From NCBI GenBank assembly GCA_963729075.1, contig CAVSMU010000018.1, forward strand, positions 186,001-250,000: 64,000 nt of DNA, given 5' to 3'. Made by a program: the position numbers and the translations under genes. The notes beneath the pieces were generated by a model, which had not been told where the DNA came from, ran no database searches, and saw only the letters and a program-made list of their open reading frames with translations. Shown here one piece after another: positions 16,518 through 24,571 of the stretch; the stretch's first letter is position 1; each line of letters starts with the position of its first letter. Source of the stretch: WHSW01 sp963729075 (GTDB taxonomy: Bacteria > Actinomycetota > Thermoleophilia > Solirubrobacterales > 70-9).

Positions 16518-18865
16518 GCCGCCCTACCCGGCCGGCGCTCGGCCGCGATGCGGTTGATGATGGACTCCATCAGCTCGAGCGAGCCTGCCTTGTGGAGCGG
16601 CTCGTTGAGGTTGCCGCACTTCGGGCTCTGGATGCAGGACGGACAACCGTCGGCACACGGGCACTCGCCCACGAGCCGCGCGGCATCGGCGACCAGGCGC
16701 TCGAACTCGTCGTAGCCGCGCCGGGCGATCCCGACGCCGCCGGGATGCCCGTCGTAGATGAAGATCGTCGGCAGGCCCGTCTGGAAATGGATGTTCGTTG
16801 AGAGGCCGCCGATGTCCCAGCGATCGCACATGGCCAGCAGCGGCAGGACCGCGATCTGACTGTGCTCGGCCGCGTGCAGCGCCCCGAGGAGCACGTCGGG
16901 CGGCAGGGCGGCGCCGGCGCGCTCGTCGGGCAGCACGTACCAGAGCGCCTGGGTGGGGAAGTTCTGCTCGGGCAGGTCCAGGGCGACGAGGTCCAGCACG
17001 GAGTGGTCGGCGAGGCTCTTGCGCTGGTACGCGATCACCTGCTCGGTGACCGAGACGTCGCCGAAGTGGAGCTCGACCTGCGACGAGCCGGCGGGGCCGA
17101 TGGCACGCCGGGATTCGATCCCCTCGACGAACACCTCGGTCTCCTTCTTCGGCTGCGTGTACCAGTCGCCGTCGAACGCGTCCACGATCGCGCGCCGGGA
17201 GTCGACGTCGAGCTCCGCCACCTCGTAGGCGCGCCCGAGGTGCAGGTAGATCGCCCCCCGGTGAACGGTCGAGAACGCCCGCTCGGCCTCGACCTGGCCG
17301 ATCACCTCGCCCGACGCGCGCTCGACGACCACGACCGAATCGAGCGAGGCGGACCGCAGGGAGATCTCGCCCGCGGGGAATCCGGATGCGCGCGGCAGGT
17401 AGCGGCCGTCGCGCGCGCGCCGCAGGCGCCCGCGGGCGACCAGCGCGTCGGCGCGCTCACGCCAGCGCGGCCCGAGGATCTCGTCGTCGGCGGCGCCCGG
17501 CTGGTCGCCGCGCCCGCCGAGCGGCGCCTCGTACGCGGCGGCGAGCACGTGCGCGGTCTGGATCCGCTCGTTGGTGTGGTCGAGGATCGCCGCCTCGACC
17601 GGTCGGGCGAGGAACTCCTCCGGGTGGCGGCAGAAGAACTGGTCGAGCGCGTCCTCGCCCGCGACGTAGAGGGCGATCCCGTCGCTGCGGCGCCCCGCCC
17701 GCCCCCACATCTGACGCAGGCTGGCCACGGTGCCCGGGAAGGTGACGCAGATCGCCGCGTCGAGCTCGCCGATGTCGATGCCGAGCTCGAGCGCATCCGT
17801 CGCGACCACCGCAAGCAGCTCCCCGGCCGCGAGCCGGCCCTCGATCTCGCGGCGCTGCTGCGGCGTGTAGCCCGCGCGGTACGGGGCGATGCGGGCGGCG
17901 AGGCGCGGCTCGCCGAGGTCCTCGAGGCGCATCCGGGTGAACCGCTGGATCAGCTCGATCCCGCGCCGGCTCTTCAGGAAGCAGATCGTGCGGGCGTCGT
18001 TGATGATCAGGTCCGCGAGCAGCTCCGCGGCCTCGCTGAGCACCGAGCGGCGCCGCATCGTCTTGGGGTCGATCACGGGCGGGTTCCAGATCGCGATCCG
18101 CCGGCGCGCCCGCGGGGCCCCGTCGGAGTCGACGAGCTCGAACTCGGTTCCGGTGAGGCCGCCGGCGAGCTCGACCGGATTGGCGATCGTCGCCGAGGCG
18201 AGCACGAACCGCGGCTCGGAGGCGTAGACACGGGCCACGCGGCGCAGCCGTCGCAGGACGTTCGCCACGTGCGAGCCGAACACGCCCCTGTAGGTATGTG
18301 CCTCGTCGACGACGATCCACTCGAGATTGGCGAGGAAGTCGCCCCAGCCCTTGTGATGGGCGAGCACCCCCATGTTGAGCATGTCGGGGTTGGTGAGCAC
18401 GAGGTTCGAGCGCCGGCGGATCGCCGGCCGATCGTCGCGCGGGGTGTCGCCGTCGTAGATCGCGTGCCGGAGGTGCGACAGCCCGAGCTCGGAGAGCTTG
18501 CGCGCCTGGTCCTGGGCGAGCGCCTTGGTGGGATAGACGTAGAGCGCGCGTGCCTTCGGATCGCGGGCGATCGCGTCGAGGACCGGGAGGTTGAACGACA
18601 GCGACTTGCCCGACGCGGTGCCGCTGGTGACGATCACGTCGCCGGTCCGCGCGGCGGCCAGCGCGTCGAGCTGATGCGAGTAGGGGCGCTCGATTCCCGC
18701 TCGCGCGAGCGCCGCGACGAGCTCCGGAGCCAGGTCCGTCGGCTGGGCCGCGGATGCGGCCGCCCGCGCCTCCTCGGCGCTCGTGAGAACGAGCCGCTCG
18801 TCGATCTCGCCCGCCTCGAGCAGCCGCTCCCAGGCCAGCGGCGGGGCGTCCCCGAGGGCGGTCAT
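16514..18865 (-). CDS. mrfA: MrfA-like DExH helicase with C-terminal DUF1998 cysteine domain
   Basis: 783 aa superfamily 2 helicase. Walker A is TSGTASGKS (motif I), DEAH is in VVDEAHTY (II), LASATIANP is motif III, and QMWGRAGRR motif VI. The C-terminal DUF1998 region ends with four spaced cysteines, CPCADGC-PSC...C, the metal-binding set required in B. subtilis MrfA (YprA), which repairs mitomycin C lesions with the nuclease MrfB. No MrfB-like nuclease is in the window. The ATG at 18865 overlaps the folP stop (ATGA). Confidence 0.87.
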   Translation of the reverse strand: MTALGDAPPLAWERLLEAGEIDERLVLTSAEEARAAASAAQPTDLAPELVAALARAGIERPYSHQLDALAAARTGDVIVTSGTASGKSLSFNLPVLDAIARDPKARALYVYPTKALAQDQARKLSELGLSHLRHAIYDGDTPRDDRPAIRRRSNLVLTNPDMLNMGVLAHHKGWGDFLANLEWIVVDEAHTYRGVFGSHVANVLRRLRRVARVYASEPRFVLASATIANPVELAGGLTGTEFELVDSDGAPRARRRIAIWNPPVIDPKTMRRRSVLSEAAELLADLIINDARTICFLKSRRGIELIQRFTRMRLEDLGEPRLAARIAPYRAGYTPQQRREIEGRLAAGELLAVVATDALELGIDIGELDAAICVTFPGTVASLRQMWGRAGRRSDGIALYVAGEDALDQFFCRHPEEFLARPVEAAILDHTNERIQTAHVLAAAYEAPLGGRGDQPGAADDEILGPRWRERADALVARGRLRRARDGRYLPRASGFPAGEISLRSASLDSVVVVERASGEVIGQVEAERAFSTVHRGAIYLHLGRAYEVAELDVDSRRAIVDAFDGDWYTQPKKETEVFVEGIESRRAIGPAGSSQVELHFGDVSVTEQVIAYQRKSLADHSVLDLVALDLPEQNFPTQALWYVLPDERAGAALPPDVLLGALHAAEHSQIAVLPLLAMCDRWDIGGLSTNIHFQTGLPTIFIYDGHPGGVGIARRGYDEFERLVADAARLVGECPCADGCPSCIQSPKCGNLNEPLHKAGSLELMESIINRIAAERRPGRAA

Positions 18866-19761
18866 GGAACGAGCCGCCTCAACAGCGGCGGGACTCCGCT
18901 CCGTCCTTCGGACTCCGCGTCGAGGGGGGCCGCGATCGCCGCCGCCGTGCGCATGGCGTCGAGCGCCGTCACGTCGTGGAGCCGCAACACGTCGGCGCCC
19001 GCGTCGACCGCAAGCGCGGTCGCCGCCAGCGTCGCCGCTTCGCGCCGTGTGGCCGGCAGGCGCCGCTCCCACGAGCCGGCGAGCACAGCGCCGAGGAAGT
19101 CCTTGCGTGAGAGGGAAACGAACAGGGGCCGCCCGAGCGATCGCAGCTCACCGAGCCGCCGCAGCAGCTCGAGATCGTCGTCGGTGCCGAGGTCGAAGTC
19201 CAGGCCGGGGTCGATCGCGATCTGCTCGGGGTCGACGCCCAGGGCCGTGGCGCGCTCGATCCGCTCCTCGAACCACCGCACCAGATGAGCGACCGGGTCC
19301 TCGTACGTGGGCGTCGGCCGGTCGACGCGCGGCGGCCCCTCGATGTGCATGAGCACGTAGCCGCAGCCGCGCTCAGCGACCAGCTCGAGCATCGGGTCGG
19401 CGCCGCCGCCGATGTCGTTGATCGCGGCGGCGCCGGCGTCGAGCGCGAGCCGGGCGACCTCGGGGGAAAAGGTGTCGGCGAGCACGGGCACCCCGGCCTC
19501 GCGCGCGAGGCGCTCGATCGCGGGAACCAGGCGGCCCGCCTCTTCCTCGGGGCCGACCGGGGGCCCGCTGCGCGCCGCCAGGGCGCCGACGTCGAGCAGG
19601 TCGAAGCCGGCCTCCACCAGCCGCATCCCGTCCGCCGCCGCGGCCTCCGGCGTCCCGCTGCGGGCGCCGGGGAAGAACGAGTCATCGGTGACATTGACGA
19701 TCCCGGCCGCGACCGGCGGTGGGAAATCGAGCGTTGCGTTCGTCAGGCGCCAGACCAGCAT
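18862..19761 (-). CDS. folP: Dihydropteroate synthase-like protein
   Basis: 299 aa TIM barrel with the DHPS block order: GIVNVTDDSF (canonical NVTPDSF), INDIGGG (NDVSGG), LMHIEGPP (LMHMRGTP), DPGLDFDLGTDDDLELL (DPGIGFGK), and SLSRKDFLG (SRKSFLG). The pterin/pABA loop normally reading GGESTRPG is replaced by VGALAARSGPP, so activity as a folate enzyme is not assured. The last 20 residues (ESEGRSGVPPLLRRL) are encoded by a variant of the dispersed repeat. ATG at 19761 with TAACTT 8 bases upstream. It is divergent from a HAD gene. Confidence 0.75.
   Translation of the reverse strand: MLVWRLTNATLDFPPPVAAGIVNVTDDSFFPGARSGTPEAAAADGMRLVEAGFDLLDVGALAARSGPPVGPEEEAGRLVPAIERLAREAGVPVLADTFSPEVARLALDAGAAAINDIGGGADPMLELVAERGCGYVLMHIEGPPRVDRPTPTYEDPVAHLVRWFEERIERATALGVDPEQIAIDPGLDFDLGTDDDLELLRRLGELRSLGRPLFVSLSRKDFLGAVLAGSWERRLPATRREAATLAATALAVDAGADVLRLHDVTALDAMRTAAAIAAPLDAESEGRSGVPPLLRRLVP
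18871..18921. repeat. Variant copy of the dispersed junction repeat inside the folP 3' end
   Basis: The 16-bp core CGCCTCAACAGCGGCG (18875-18890) is identical to the rml repeat units. The remainder differs (GGACTCCGCTCCG and an inverted partner CGGACTCCG), giving a stem-loop-like arrangement. It encodes the folP C-terminus just before the overlap with the helicase start. Confidence 0.6.
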
Positions 19762-19783
19762 CCCCGACTAAGTTAGTGCGCCG
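19762..19783. promoter_or_regulatory. Symmetric bidirectional promoter core, both genes leaderless
   Basis: The whole 22-bp gap between folP and the HAD gene contains the perfect odd palindrome ACTAAGTTAGT (19767-19777). On the plus strand TAAGTT lies 9 bases before the HAD ATG. On the minus strand TAACTT lies 8 bases before the folP ATG. The two -10 hexamers overlap on opposite strands. Confidence 0.55.
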
Positions 19784-20599
19784 ATGGCCCTGCGCTGCGT
19801 CTACACCGACCTCGACGGGACGCTCCTCGGACCGCGCGGCTCGCTGTTTCGCGACCCGGAGGAGAACTTCACCCTGCGCCAGGCCAGGGCGCTGGAGGCC
19901 TGCCACCGAGCCGGGGTCGAGGTGGTGATCATGTCGGGCCGCCGCGAGGCCCAGGTGCTGGCGGACGCGCGCCTGCTCGGCCAGAGCTCCTACATCTACG
20001 AGGCGGGCTGCGGCGTGATGATCGATGGCGAGCGCACGCTGCTGACCGGGGACTGGACGCTCGACGAGGACGGAGCCACGCCCGCGGAGCTGATGCACGC
20101 CGCCGGGATTCCGGACCTGCTGTTCGAGCGGTTCGGTGGCCGGCTCGAGTGGCATTCGCCGTGGCACGTCGGGCGCGAGCTGTCGCTGCTGATGCGGGGC
20201 AAGGTCGACGTCGCGGAGGTCAACGAGGTGCTGCGCGAGCACGGCCACCGGGACCTGCGCTTTCTCGACAACGGGGCCATCGGCCGCCGGATGGAGGGGA
20301 TCGACGGCCACACACACGCCTATCACCTCGTCCCCGGCGGGGCGAGCAAGGCCAAGGGGGTCGCCTTCCACCTGCGCGCCCGCGGCTATGACCCGGAATC
20401 GTGCATCGGGATCGGCGACTCGATCGAGGACCTCGAGGCCGCGGCGGCGGTCGGCCGCTTCTTCGTCGTCGCCAACGGCCCCGAGCGCGACGACACCCTG
20501 CGCGAGGCCCTGCCGCGATTCGCGAACGCCACGGTGACCGAGGGGGCGATGGGCGACGGCTTCTACGAGGCGGTGATCTCGACGCTCGTCGAGCGCTGA
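19784..20599 (+). CDS. HAD superfamily hydrolase (Cof/MPGP-like, subclass IIB)
   Basis: 271 aa. HAD motif I DLDGTLL (about 9-15) holds the nucleophile Asp. Motif II is IMSGR, motif III lysine is in GASKAKGVAF, and motif IV is GIGDSIEDL. A large C2-type cap lies between motifs II and III, as in mannosyl-3-phosphoglycerate and sucrose phosphatases. The substrate is probably a sugar phosphate (inference from subclass). It converges on the cyclase gene, 13 bp away. Confidence 0.82.
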   Translation: MALRCVYTDLDGTLLGPRGSLFRDPEENFTLRQARALEACHRAGVEVVIMSGRREAQVLADARLLGQSSYIYEAGCGVMIDGERTLLTGDWTLDEDGATPAELMHAAGIPDLLFERFGGRLEWHSPWHVGRELSLLMRGKVDVAEVNEVLREHGHRDLRFLDNGAIGRRMEGIDGHTHAYHLVPGGASKAKGVAFHLRARGYDPESCIGIGDSIEDLEAAAAVGRFFVVANGPERDDTLREALPRFANATVTEGAMGDGFYEAVISTLVER

Positions 20600-20612
20600 G
20601 CCGACGACCGTC

Positions 20613-21428
20613 CTAGTCGGCGCGGACGGCCGATCGCAGCGGCGGGAAGTCGGCCTGCAGGTCGGCCGCCTCGACCTGGAACATGGCAACGGGCTCGGGG
20701 AGGCCGCGGAATCGCCACGCGCCGAGGTCCTTCAGGCTGGTGCCGTCCGCGGGCGGCTCGGAAAGCGCCGCGCGCACCGCGGACGACATCACGACCTGGC
20801 CGCCATGTGCAGCGAAGCAGATGCGCGCAGCGGCGTGGACCGAGATGCCGACGTACCCCGTGTCGGTGAGCTTCGGGCGACCCCGGTGCAGACCGATCCG
20901 CAGCCGTACGTCGTCGCCTCCGGGCCAGGCGCCCGTCTGCATCGCGCGCTGGATCGCGAGCGCGCCCTCGAGCGCTGCCGGGGCCCGTTCGAAGACCACG
21001 AAGTGATCGTCGCCGCGGGCCGACACCTCGATGCCGCCTACGGGCCGGATCGCGCGGCGCACCCGGCGCCGGACCTCGGAGAGCAGCGAGGCGTAGTGGT
21101 CGCCGAGACGCCCCAGCAGCTCGGTCGAGCCCTCGATGTCGCTCAGCAGGAAGGTGAGGTCGCCGGTCGGCAGCCTGCGCCGGGGCTCCAGCTGTGCGCT
21201 GATGAAGCCGATCGGCATGATCCCGTGCTTCTTCGCCGCCCGCAGCAGCCGGATGCGCGCCCGGTCTCGCGCCTCCTCGTCCTCGAACGCGACCTGGCCG
21301 AACCGCGCGAGCGCGTTACGCACATGCGAGGCGTCGTGAATCGGCAGCCGACGTTTGCCTCCCGAGTCGATGTAGGCGAAGGCGCTGTCGGGCAGCGCCC
21401 GGCGCTCCTTCGCGCTGAGCGATGGCAC
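20613..21428 (-). CDS. Class III adenylate/guanylate cyclase-domain protein with N-terminal conserved module
   Basis: 271 aa. The N-terminal 75 residues (LPDSAFAYIDSGGKRRLPIHDASHVRNALARF) form a compact module seen alone or attached to other domains in actinobacteria; its role is unknown. The C-terminal catalytic domain has TFLLSDIEGST (metal-binding Asp), GDDHFVVF, and the dimer-interface block RIGLHRG...YVGISVHAAARI. The family makes cAMP or cGMP from NTPs; specificity residues were not assigned. The GTG at 21428 is the most fitting start; the open frame upstream lacks family features. Confidence 0.75.
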   Translation of the reverse strand: MPSLSAKERRALPDSAFAYIDSGGKRRLPIHDASHVRNALARFGQVAFEDEEARDRARIRLLRAAKKHGIMPIGFISAQLEPRRRLPTGDLTFLLSDIEGSTELLGRLGDHYASLLSEVRRRVRRAIRPVGGIEVSARGDDHFVVFERAPAALEGALAIQRAMQTGAWPGGDDVRLRIGLHRGRPKLTDTGYVGISVHAAARICFAAHGGQVVMSSAVRAALSEPPADGTSLKDLGAWRFRGLPEPVAMFQVEAADLQADFPPLRSAVRAD

Positions 21429-21504
21429 GACGTCATGATCGCAAGCCAGCCCGATCCGACCGCGCCGCTCGGGGCGCCCGGCGCCGATGGCTAGACTCGG
21501 CGGC

Positions 21505-22218
21505 GTGTCCCAGGAGCATGCGACGATCGCCGAGGAGGAGTACCTCCAGACCATGTTCTGGCTCGAGGAGGCGGGGTTGCCGATCACCGGCGCGAACATC
21601 GCCCGCGCGATGCAGCTCTCACCGCCGACGGTCCACGAGATGATCGGGCGCCTCGAGCGCGACGGCTACGTGAGCCGCGACGAGGACAAGTCCCTGGGCT
21701 TCACGAATGAGGGCCGCGATCACGCGCAGGCGATCGTCCGGCGCCATCGCCTGATCGAGCGCTTCCTCACCGACGTCCTCGGGATCCCCTGGGACGAGGT
21801 CCACGAGGAGGCCGAGCGGCTCGAGCACGCCATGTCGCCGGTGCTCGAGGAGCGAATGCTGGCCGCGATCGGCGACGCCACCACCTGCCCGCACGGGCAC
21901 CCGATCGTCGAGGGCGCCCGCGAGCAGGGCGTCCTGCTCGCCGACGTCGAGTCGGGCGCCGACATCCACGTGCTCCGTTTCGAGAACGAGGCCGAGGAGC
22001 TCCTGCACTACCTGAAGCAGGCCGGGCTGCGGCCCGGCCTCGACGGGAAGCTCGAGGACTCGGGCGAGAGCGAGGTGGTGCTCGTCTCCGACGACGGACG
22101 CCACGTGGTCTCGCGCAGCGTCGCCGAGACCGTCTCCGTCCGAGCCGAGCCTGCGCCGCCGGCCCGGGCCCCGCTTCCCGAGGCCCTGGTGCTCTCGAGC
22201 GACCGCTACGGTCGCTGA
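21505..22218 (+). CDS. DtxR/MntR family metal-dependent repressor
   Basis: 237 aa from GTG 21505. TAGACT lies 7 bases before this codon, a leaderless geometry; an ATG at 21487 in frame would add six residues. It has a winged helix (residues about 5-65; EEEYLQTMFWLEEAG, then SPPTVHEMIGRLERDGYV), a dimerisation domain with HRLIERFL and AERLEHAMS, then TCPHGHPI and a C-terminal SH3-like domain. At the position of DtxR Cys102 there is Glu (AERLEH versus ACRWEH), as in Mn-responsive MntR, so manganese sensing is favoured. Confidence 0.85.
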   Translation: MSQEHATIAEEEYLQTMFWLEEAGLPITGANIARAMQLSPPTVHEMIGRLERDGYVSRDEDKSLGFTNEGRDHAQAIVRRHRLIERFLTDVLGIPWDEVHEEAERLEHAMSPVLEERMLAAIGDATTCPHGHPIVEGAREQGVLLADVESGADIHVLRFENEAEELLHYLKQAGLRPGLDGKLEDSGESEVVLVSDDGRHVVSRSVAETVSVRAEPAPPARAPLPEALVLSSDRYGR

Positions 22219-22228
22219 GCGCCGGCGG

Positions 22229-22426
22229 TCAGACGTCGCCGCAGATCTGGCGCAGGCGGCGGTAGAGCGCCTGGTCCTGGGGGCGCATCTGGAACTCGCG
22301 GCGGCGGACGTTCGCCTCGTGCTCGCGGACGGCGGCGGCGAGCGCCGAGAATCGCCGCTCCGCCAGGTTGCGCTCGCTCACAGGATCGAGCTTCCTGCTT
22401 CCTTCGATAATCCGGACCGGGCTCAT
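22229..22426 (-). CDS. Small basic protein of unknown function
   Basis: 65 aa, highly charged and probably all helical (NLAERRFSALAAAVREHEANVRRREF), with one cysteine near the end (RQICGDV). Not recognised. The ATG at 22426 was chosen because a near-perfect ribosome site AGGAGGTGG lies a few bases upstream, one of the strongest in the window. A sigma70-like promoter lies about 80-110 bp upstream, in an AT-rich patch. Isolated expression and a strong RBS suggest an abundant small protein (inference). Confidence 0.65.
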   Translation of the reverse strand: MSPVRIIEGSRKLDPVSERNLAERRFSALAAAVREHEANVRRREFQMRPQDQALYRRLRQICGDV

Positions 22427-22506
22427 CTCGCCACCTCCTCGTCTTCGCGATCGCCTCAAAGGCTGATCCCCTGGTTGCCGAAGCGTGGTCCTCTTCTGTG
22501 AAGATC

Positions 22507-22537
22507 ACCTTAGCACTTTGTTGAGTGAAACAGTCAA
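22507..22537 (-). promoter_or_regulatory. Promoter with overlapping inverted repeat upstream of the small basic protein
   Basis: Read on the minus strand: -35 TTGACT (22532-22537) and -10 TAAGGT (22507-22512) with a 19-bp spacer. The -35 box starts an imperfect palindrome TTGACTG-TTT-CACTCAA, which resembles but does not match the HspR box (CTTGAGT-N7-ACTCAAG). The local sequence is markedly AT-rich. Confidence 0.45.
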
Positions 22538-22594
22538 GATTTCGTTGATCGGCTTACACCCGCCGCGTAGAACGGTGGCTGCGGTGTTCGCCGC

Positions 22595-23698
22595 CTAGGC
22601 GGGGGTTTGTGCGCGCGCCGATTCGAGCGCGCGGGCGAGCCGCGCGACGCCCTCGTCGACGCGTTCGGCGGGCACGCTCGCGAACGAGAGGCGCAGGCTC
22701 GACCCGCCGCCCTCGAGCATGAAGTCGGGGCCGGCCACGAACGCGACCCCCTCGTCCTTGGCGGCGGCGAGCACCGCGGGAGTGTCGGTGCCCTCGCTGA
22801 GATCGAGCCAAAGGAAGTAGCCGCCGCCCGGGACGACGAACTCGGCCTCCGGGATCCGCTCGCCGAGCGCCCGGACGAGCGCATCGCGCCGCTCGGCCAG
22901 GGCGCCGTTGACGAACTCGATGTTCTCGGTCAGCGCGCCCGAGCGGCACAGCTCGAGGACGATCGACTCCGCGAGCATGTTCGGCGAGATGTAGTGCTCG
23001 CTGCCGCGTTTCGCCAGCGTCGCGATCTGGTCGGGCGGTCCGGCGAGGTAGCCCACCCGGACCCCGGGACTGACCGTCTTCGAGAACGACGACGCGTGGA
23101 TGACGCGGTCGCCGCCGTCCGCCGAGAGCATCGTCGGCGGCAGCTCGCCGCCGAAGTTGATCAGCCGATACGGGTCGTCCTCGAAGATCCTGAATCCGTG
23201 CTCGTCGGCGAGCTGGAGGAGCCGCTCGCGCTTGGCCGCCGACAGCGTGCAGCCCGCCGGGTTGTGGAAGTTCGGGATCACGTGGATCAGGCTCACGGGC
23301 CCGTCGGCGAGCGCGGCCTCGACCCCGCCGATGTCGATGCCGTCGGCCTCCAGCGGCACGCCGATCAGCTCGGCGCCGGTCCGCCCCAGCAACAGGAGGG
23401 TGCGGTCGTAGGAGGGCTGCTCGACGATCACCCGGTCGCCGGGCTCGACCATGTAGCGAAAGAGGAGTGCGGCGGCCTCCATCGACCCGTTGGTGACCAT
23501 CACCTGCCCGGCGTCGATCCCGTGCAGCTCGCTCGCGATCCACTCGCAGAGCGCCGGGTGCCCGATGCCGGTGCCGTAGGAGAGCGCGCGCTCCCAGTCA
23601 GACGCGAGCGCCCTGGCCGCCGCCTCGCGCACGGCTTCGGCCGGCAGAATGTCGGCGCTCGGCGCGCCGCGGGCGAAGCTGATCGTGTCGGCGGCCAT
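22595..23698 (-). CDS. PLP-dependent aminotransferase, class I/II (2-aminoadipate transaminase-like)
   Basis: 367 aa, fold type I. SFARGAPSADILP opens the protein, TNGSMEAAALLFRYMVEPGD is the cofactor-side block, NFHNPAGCTLS and DDPYR follow, and the Schiff-base lysine is in SSFSKTVSPGVRVGY. There is no GntR helix-turn-helix, so it is a stand-alone enzyme rather than a MocR regulator. Substrate unknown. The ATG at 23698 has TACGCT 7 bases upstream (leaderless), which fixes the start. It is divergent from a TetR gene that may control it. Confidence 0.85.
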   Translation of the reverse strand: MAADTISFARGAPSADILPAEAVREAAARALASDWERALSYGTGIGHPALCEWIASELHGIDAGQVMVTNGSMEAAALLFRYMVEPGDRVIVEQPSYDRTLLLLGRTGAELIGVPLEADGIDIGGVEAALADGPVSLIHVIPNFHNPAGCTLSAAKRERLLQLADEHGFRIFEDDPYRLINFGGELPPTMLSADGGDRVIHASSFSKTVSPGVRVGYLAGPPDQIATLAKRGSEHYISPNMLAESIVLELCRSGALTENIEFVNGALAERRDALVRALGERIPEAEFVVPGGGYFLWLDLSEGTDTPAVLAAAKDEGVAFVAGPDFMLEGGGSSLRLSFASVPAERVDEGVARLARALESARAQTPA

Positions 23699-23834
23699 CC
23701 TCGCGAGCGTACCAGCGGCACAACGCGGCACGCTCGATGAATCCCGCCCGGGTTGGCTCGATAAACGCTGCTGGACGCAGAGGACGCCACTTGTGGCTGG
23801 TCAAACACCGCTCAGGGGCCTATGGTGTTCCTCG
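23699..23834. promoter_or_regulatory. Divergent promoter region, aminotransferase / TetR
   Basis: Minus strand: TACGCT 7 bases before the aminotransferase ATG. Plus strand: TATGGT (23821-23826) 8 bases before the TetR ATG. Between them GCCAC-TT-GTGGC (23786-23797) is a short inverted repeat that could be a TetR operator. Confidence 0.4.
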
Positions 23835-24539
23835 ATGGGCAAGACCGGTACGAACTCGGAGCGACTGCAGCAGCTTCCGCGCGGGCGGCACGGGCTCCCC
23901 CGGGAGGTGGTTGCCGAGTCGCAGCGCAGCCGCATCCTGGCGGCGATGGTCGAGGTCACCGCGGAACGCGGCTACGCCGAGTGCCAGATCGCGCGCGTGA
24001 TCGCTGACGCCGGCGTCTCGCGCAAGACGTTCTACGAGCTGTTCCGCGACAAGGAGGACTGCTTCCTCGCCGCCTACGAACTCTGGCTCGGGCGCATGCT
24101 CTCGACAACCGCCGAGGCGTACGAGGCGGGAGCGAAGCAGTCGTGGGTCGACGGCGTCCAGGAGGGGCTCGCGGCGTTTGTCGACTTCGTCGCCCAGCAC
24201 CCGGCGCCGGCGCGGTTCTGCATCGTCGAGGTGCTCGCCGCGGGTCCGCGCGCGGTCGCCCGCCGCGACGCGGGAATCCGCCAGTTCACCTACCTGATCG
24301 ACGCCGGTCGCGCCGAGACCTCGGCGCAGCTCCCGGGTATCACGGCGCTCGCCGTCGTCGGGGGTATCCACGAGCTCGTCTACAGCGAGATCATCCACGG
24401 CGCGACCGCGCAGCTGCCGGCGCTCCTCCCCGAGCTGGTCTTCTTGATCGTGCAGCCGTTCCTCGGAGGCGAGCGGGCGACCCAGGAACGCGATCGAGCC
24501 CGGGATCTGGCGGCCGAGCGGGCCGCTGCCGGCGCCTAG
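23835..24539 (+). CDS. TetR/AcrR family transcriptional regulator
   Basis: 234 aa. Residues about 28-75 hold the TetR helix-turn-helix: SRILAAMVEVTAERGY, then VIADAGVSRKTFYELFRDKEDCF. The C-terminal ligand domain is helical with a conserved FLGG near the end. The ATG at 23835 is preceded by a leaderless -10 (TATGGT). Codons upstream in the same frame overlap the aminotransferase promoter and are not needed. A role in regulating itself or the divergent aminotransferase is inferred from arrangement. Confidence 0.85.
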   Translation: MGKTGTNSERLQQLPRGRHGLPREVVAESQRSRILAAMVEVTAERGYAECQIARVIADAGVSRKTFYELFRDKEDCFLAAYELWLGRMLSTTAEAYEAGAKQSWVDGVQEGLAAFVDFVAQHPAPARFCIVEVLAAGPRAVARRDAGIRQFTYLIDAGRAETSAQLPGITALAVVGGIHELVYSEIIHGATAQLPALLPELVFLIVQPFLGGERATQERDRARDLAAERAAAGA

Positions 24540-24571
24540 TCCGGCCACCCACGACCGGGCCGAGCGGGCGG

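Noticed and set aside
22507..22537. CIRCE (HrcA) operator
   Set aside because: TTAGCACT is present but the paired GAGTGCTAA at nine bases is not, so only the weaker HspR-like palindrome is reported.
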